Assembly (NCBI GenBank): GCA_021443825.1
Contig: JABUTE010000062.1
Location: 1 to 9,434, forward strand
Length of the DNA: 9,434 nucleotides
Source: Bacillota bacterium
Lineage (GTDB): Bacteria > Bacillota > Clostridia > Peptostreptococcales > Anaerovoracaceae
Direction of reading: 5' to 3'
Under the pieces are notes generated by a model. That model was not told the origin of the DNA and did no database searches. It saw only the letters and a program-made list of their open reading frames with translations. Positions 6,344-9,434 of the stretch are shown here, one piece after another (the first letter of the stretch is position 1; every line of letters begins with the position of its first letter). The position numbers were made by a program, and so were the translations under genes.

Positions 6344-8227
6344 TTACGAGATCTTGACGGTGATGTAGACGGTCTTTTTCTGACTGCCGCAGGTGAACAT
6401 CACCTTGACCTTGGCAGAGCCCTTGCCGATGCATTCCAGCGTTCCGTCTTCGGAAAGACGTGCAATAGAAGAATTGGCCGTGGTGGAATAGGTGATCTGA
6501 TAGTTATCGAAATCCTCATATTCCCCATAATACCAGACGATGGACTGATCGGTGATATAACGGCTGATATCGACCGTTTCACCGATGGCAGCCGTATCGG
6601 AGGAGACCTTTTTGCCCGCCTCGTTGTACAGATAGAAGTACTTCAGCTTGGGCACCACCTGAACGGTAAATTCCAGTTCCCCTTGGCCGTAGCTTTCGGG
6701 AACAGAGGCGGTGACGGTGCATTCCCCGATGCCCACAGCAGTGACTTTTCCCTTAGCGGATACGGTGGCTACCGACTCGTCGCTGCTGCTCCATTCCACC
6801 GCCGTAGAGGCCGGCTTTGTCTTGGAGCCCTTTACGGCAGCCGTCGCCTTTAACGTTGAAGTCTTGCCCAGGATCAAGGGCACCGTTTGCGACTTGGCCG
6901 TGGTGGTGACACAGTTGGCAGCAAGACCGATCTTGACCGAGACCTTGGCCGTCTTTCCGCTCACCTTATCCAGAACGGTCACATAGGTGCGGGTAACGGT
7001 GGTATTGCCGGCTTCGATATGAAGCACGGGAGATGAGCCTTCGCTGATGAAGGCCTCTTTGATGGGGCTGTCGTAGGTGACCATCAGCTCATATTCGGCA
7101 AGGCCGGTCTTATCCACCAGGGTGATGGGAATATCCACCTGCCCGATGCCGGCAGCCAAAGTGACCGACGTGGGCGAGACCTTCATAGACGAGACCCCCT
7201 GCTTTACGGTCACGGTGCAGGTTGCCTTGATGCCGTCGGAGGTCTTAGCGGTGATGACCGCTTTTCCGACGCCCTTGGCCGTGACCTTTCCCGATGAGGA
7301 AACGGTAGCAACCGCCGTATTGGAAGACGACCAGGTAGGCTTGACCGACGACAGCTTGCCCTCGGGCGTGCAGCGCTGAGCCGTCAGGCTGACGGTCTTG
7401 CCCTTCAGCAGGGTATAAGAAAGATAATTCAGCTTTAAGGTATCGCAATAGGCGGCCGGCATCAGCTGCACGGAACAGGGAAGGCCGTCGCCCTTTTCTT
7501 CGTCATAGAGAAGAATATCCTTGTCATAAGCAAGATACGGGCTGCCGATCAGGGCAGGGTCTTCGGAACCGGATTCGAACAGAGCGATCACATTTCCGGC
7601 CGCAAGAACGGAAGGCTCCTGCGCCGATGCGGCCGGGCCCTGGGCGCTTCTGCTTACCGCAGCACCGTTTCCTGCAGCGCCGGTTCCCGCCATCGCAAAA
7701 AAACGGGCATAGCCCTTTTCGGGGCCGGTAAGGGTCATATAGTCAGCCTCGACAGCATCTCCGCCGTAAGAGGCAGCGCCCTTCTTTTTATCGCCACCCT
7801 CGACCGTGAACAGGCTGTCTTTTTTTAAGAAGATATTGAGCGTTTGCGCAGACAGGGCCGTCTTTCCGCTGCCGGAAGCAGAGGAAGCATCCGCGGGCGG
7901 TGCGATGGTAACCGCAGCCTTTTCTTCTGCGATCAGGGTAAGGCTGCCCTCTTTGGGCCCTTGCAGATATTCCAGCTCGACCGCCCCTTCGCAGTCGACG
8001 GTCAGACCGTCTGCCTCGATCGTAAGAGATCCTTCAAAATCATCCAGCGTCAGAAGGTGTTTCTCGCTATCGTAGCTCCATCCGGCGCCGTCACTGTCTT
8101 CCAGGGCACTGTATAGGCTTCCGGACACAGAAAACTGCTCCGGTTCTTCGCCAAAGGCAGCTGTGCCTGCCAGAAACAGCAGCAACAGCAGCAGCCATAT
8201 TCTCATTTTGCAATGTGGTGTATGCAT
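6344..8227 (-). CDS. Secreted protein with BIG2 Ig-like domains
   Basis: A 627-residue predicted secreted protein. Seen: an N-terminal signal peptide with a basic residue, a run of leucines (WLLLLLLFLAG, 11-21) and a likely cleavage after AAFG (23-26). Next comes a region (about 30-260) rich in short strands with a GWSYDSEKHLLTL motif (49-61), like the beta-strand repeats of clostridial extracellular carbohydrate-binding-type proteins. Then BIG2-type repeats at about 264-342 (WSSSNTAVATVSSSGKVTAKGVG) and 445-525 (WSSSDESVATVSAKGKVTAVGIG), a divergent Ig-like segment at 344-435 and a weaker third BIG2 at about 530-626. There is no LPxTG, SLH or C-terminal membrane anchor, so release or non-covalent wall association is likely. 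The start at 8225-8227 is chosen because AAAGGAG lies 4 nt upstream; a longer open frame to 8290 runs back through the promoter. Function is unknown; BIG2 repeats commonly serve in surface adhesion or as spacers. Confidence 0.85.
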   Translation of the reverse strand: MHTPHCKMRIWLLLLLLFLAGTAAFGEEPEQFSVSGSLYSALEDSDGAGWSYDSEKHLLTLDDFEGSLTIEADGLTVDCEGAVELEYLQGPKEGSLTLIAEEKAAVTIAPPADASSASGSGKTALSAQTLNIFLKKDSLFTVEGGDKKKGAASYGGDAVEADYMTLTGPEKGYARFFAMAGTGAAGNGAAVSRSAQGPAASAQEPSVLAAGNVIALFESGSEDPALIGSPYLAYDKDILLYDEEKGDGLPCSVQLMPAAYCDTLKLNYLSYTLLKGKTVSLTAQRCTPEGKLSSVKPTWSSSNTAVATVSSSGKVTAKGVGKAVITAKTSDGIKATCTVTVKQGVSSMKVSPTSVTLAAGIGQVDIPITLVDKTGLAEYELMVTYDSPIKEAFISEGSSPVLHIEAGNTTVTRTYVTVLDKVSGKTAKVSVKIGLAANCVTTTAKSQTVPLILGKTSTLKATAAVKGSKTKPASTAVEWSSSDESVATVSAKGKVTAVGIGECTVTASVPESYGQGELEFTVQVVPKLKYFYLYNEAGKKVSSDTAAIGETVDISRYITDQSIVWYYGEYEDFDNYQITYSTTANSSIARLSEDGTLECIGKGSAKVKVMFTCGSQKKTVYITVKIS

Positions 8228-8231
8228 GGGA

Positions 8232-8238
8232 CTCCTTT
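8232..8238 (-). promoter_or_regulatory. Ribosome binding site fixing the Ig-like gene start
   Basis: AAAGGAG on the minus strand is 4 nt before ATG at 8225-8227. It selects this codon over the internal ATG at 8204-8206 (seven codons later, no such site) and over the upstream open frame reaching 8290. Confidence 0.65.
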
Positions 8239-8261
8239 CCGGACACTTTATCACAAAATAA

Positions 8262-8290
8262 ATTATACTATGGCAGCCTTGCAGGAGCAA
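8262..8290 (-). promoter_or_regulatory. Promoter of the Ig-like protein gene
   Basis: A perfect TATAAT (8262-8267) lies exactly 17 nt after TTGCTC (8285-8290), which keeps the TTG core of the -35. The predicted start near 8255 leaves a leader of about 28 nt. The -35 directly follows the T-tract of the gdh terminator with one base between. Confidence 0.65.
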
Positions 8291-8291
8291 T

Positions 8292-8323
8292 AAAAAACCG
8301 CTGCCGGATGATTCCGGCAGCGG
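8292..8323 (-). terminator. Intrinsic terminator of glutamate dehydrogenase
   Basis: On the minus strand CCGCTGCCGGA and TCCGGCAGCGG form a perfect 11-bp stem around the 4-nt loop ATCA (8298-8323), followed by six T (8292-8297). It is a textbook factor-independent terminator about 40 nt after the gdh stop codon. Confidence 0.95.
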
Positions 8324-8363
8324 GAGAGTCGCTGATAAAGCGTATTACCCTTTTGATCTGGGA

Positions 8364-9434
8364 TTATACCAGACCCTGGTAGGTCATAGCTTCTGCAACC
8401 TTCAGGAAGCCTGCGATGTTAGCGCCTGCAACCAGGTTGTAACCAAAGCCGTATTCCTTAGCAGCGTTAGCGGAGTTGTCATGAATGTTCTTCATGATGT
8501 TCTCGAGCATTTCGTATACTTCGTCGACCTTCATGGGCATCTTGCGAGCGTCCTGAGACATTTCGATTGCGGAGCAAGCTACGCCGCCGGCATTTGCAGC
8601 CTTTGCGGGACCGCAGATAACGCCGTTCTCCTGCAGGTAAGCAAGAGCTTCGTTGGTGGTGGGCATGTTTGCACCTTCGCAATAGAACTTAGCGCCGTTG
8701 GCAACGATCTGCTTTGCGTGCTCAAGGTGAACGTCGTTCTGCATTGCGCAGGGGATGTACAGGTCAGCCTTAACGCCCCAGGGCTTTTCGCCGGGGAAGA
8801 ACTTGGCTTCGGGGAACTTTTCTGCATAGGGTGCGCAGATGTTCTTACCGGAGTTTCTCAGGTCGAGGAAGTACTGGACCTTTTCGCCGGTGATACCGGT
8901 CTCGTCGAGGATGTAGCCATCGGGACCGGAGAATGCGATCAGCTTAGCGCCCTTCTTTTCGAGCATTTCAGCAGTACCCCAGGCAACGTTACCGAAACCG
9001 GAGATAACAACAGTCTTGCCCTGCAGGTCGGTGCCGTTTGCCTTCAGCATGTTTTCTACGAAGAAAACGATACCGTAGCCGGTAGCTTCGGTTCTGCCGG
9101 GGAGACCGCCGTGTACGATCTGCTTACCGGTCAGAACGCCCTGAGCGACCTGTCCGGTGATTCTCTTATACTGGCCGTAGAGGTAGCCGATCTCTCTGCC
9201 TGCAACACCCAGGTCGCCTGCGGGAACGTCGCAGTCGGGACCGATGTGTCTGTACAGCTCGGTCATGAAGGCCTGGCAGAATCTCATTACTTCTGCATCA
9301 GACTTGCCGTTGGGATCGAAGTCGGAACCACCCTTGCCGCCGCCGATGGGCAGACCGGTGAGTGCGTTCTTGAAGATCTGTTCGAAGCCGAGGAACTTGA
9401 TGATTCCAGGATATACGTTTGGAGCGAATCTGAG
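8364..9434 (-). CDS. gdhA: Glutamate dehydrogenase, 5' end outside window
   Basis: A hexameric-type glutamate dehydrogenase interconverting glutamate with 2-oxoglutarate and ammonia using NAD(P). The open frame runs to the window edge, giving 356 residues; by comparison with E. coli GdhA about 90 N-terminal residues are missing. Visible: LRFAPN at the edge; GGGKGGSDFDP (31-41) with the catalytic lysine K34; VPAGDLGV (70-77) with the catalytic aspartate; the Rossmann motif GFGNVA (146-151); SGPDGYI (169-175); EGANMPTTNEA (253-263); and NAGG with the substrate serine in ACSAIEMSQ. The phenylalanine in GFGNV and the SGPDG loop resemble the NAD-linked C. symbiosum enzyme rather than NADP-linked E. 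coli GdhA (ASDSSG). NAD use is therefore plausible, but many relatives are annotated NADP-specific. It is apparently a single gene with its own strong terminator. The restricted, regular codon choice suggests high expression. Confidence 0.97.
   Translation of the reverse strand, partial: LRFAPNVYPGIIKFLGFEQIFKNALTGLPIGGGKGGSDFDPNGKSDAEVMRFCQAFMTELYRHIGPDCDVPAGDLGVAGREIGYLYGQYKRITGQVAQGVLTGKQIVHGGLPGRTEATGYGIVFFVENMLKANGTDLQGKTVVISGFGNVAWGTAEMLEKKGAKLIAFSGPDGYILDETGITGEKVQYFLDLRNSGKNICAPYAEKFPEAKFFPGEKPWGVKADLYIPCAMQNDVHLEHAKQIVANGAKFYCEGANMPTTNEALAYLQENGVICGPAKAANAGGVACSAIEMSQDARKMPMKVDEVYEMLENIMKNIHDNSANAAKEYGFGYNLVAGANIAGFLKVAEAMTYQGLV

Noticed and set aside
5615..6853. A 412-codon open frame on the plus strand across comEC, an intergenic region and the Ig-like gene
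   Set aside because: It runs through a terminator and a promoter of the minus strand and its translation has no coherent domain. It is a shadow of two genes.
6700..7330. DNA-level direct repeats in the Ig-like gene
   Set aside because: The two BIG2 segments align at protein level but are clearly diverged in nucleotides, so they are old domain duplications, not recent repeats.
8163..8197. Plus-strand CAG/CAA-rich tract resembling a trinucleotide repeat
   Set aside because: It encodes the leucine run of the signal peptide on the minus strand, so repetition follows from codon choice.
8228..8290. N-terminal extension of the Ig-like protein to 8290
   Set aside because: It would translate through the predicted -10 box and leader and place 28 extra residues before the signal peptide; the ribosome binding site supports 8227.

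Overview
The window reads as a chromosomal segment of an anaerobic, GC-rich Clostridia-type bacterium (Bacillota, Lachnospiraceae-like). Four things point there: a hexameric glutamate dehydrogenase resembling what I recall of the Clostridium symbiosum enzyme, clostridial-style RlmN and HolA, a secreted BIG2 (bacterial Ig-like) protein, and strong AGGAGG-type ribosome binding sites with sigma-A-like promoters. The assignment rests on recalled protein resemblance, not on a search. All six genes lie on the minus strand, so transcription runs from high to low coordinates. I see no tRNA, rRNA, CRISPR array, insertion sequence or integrase.

Layout in transcription order. (1) 8364-9434: glutamate dehydrogenase, cut by the window edge at its N-terminus, followed by a perfect intrinsic terminator. 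(2) 6344-8227: a secreted, unanchored protein with Ig-like repeats, with its own promoter just after the gdh terminator and its own terminator. (3) 6232 down to 570: a compact four-gene operon comEC-holA-rlmN-M42 peptidase. It is driven by a near-consensus promoter (TTGACA, extended -10) that abuts the preceding terminator; neighbouring genes overlap by 55 nt or are separated by only 9-12 nt. (4) 2-421: a small P-loop NTPase gene of unknown role, with its own promoter region and a GTG start. Its base composition is visibly more AT-rich than that of the operon.

The operon combines DNA uptake (ComEC), replisome clamp loading (HolA, the delta subunit), rRNA/tRNA methylation (RlmN) and peptide turnover (M42). 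No obvious single pathway joins the last two to the first two, so I read it as a housekeeping operon. The most unusual place is the comEC-holA junction (about 3800-3920). An AT-rich island in a GC-rich gene holds a good -35/-10 pair and an in-frame A AAA AAC heptamer. The -1 frame from that heptamer is open into holA, and a hairpin lies just before the holA ribosome binding site. An internal holA promoter is the simplest explanation.

I did not find a convincing new defence, mobile or biosynthetic system. The least understood genes are the small P-loop protein and the Ig-like secreted protein.
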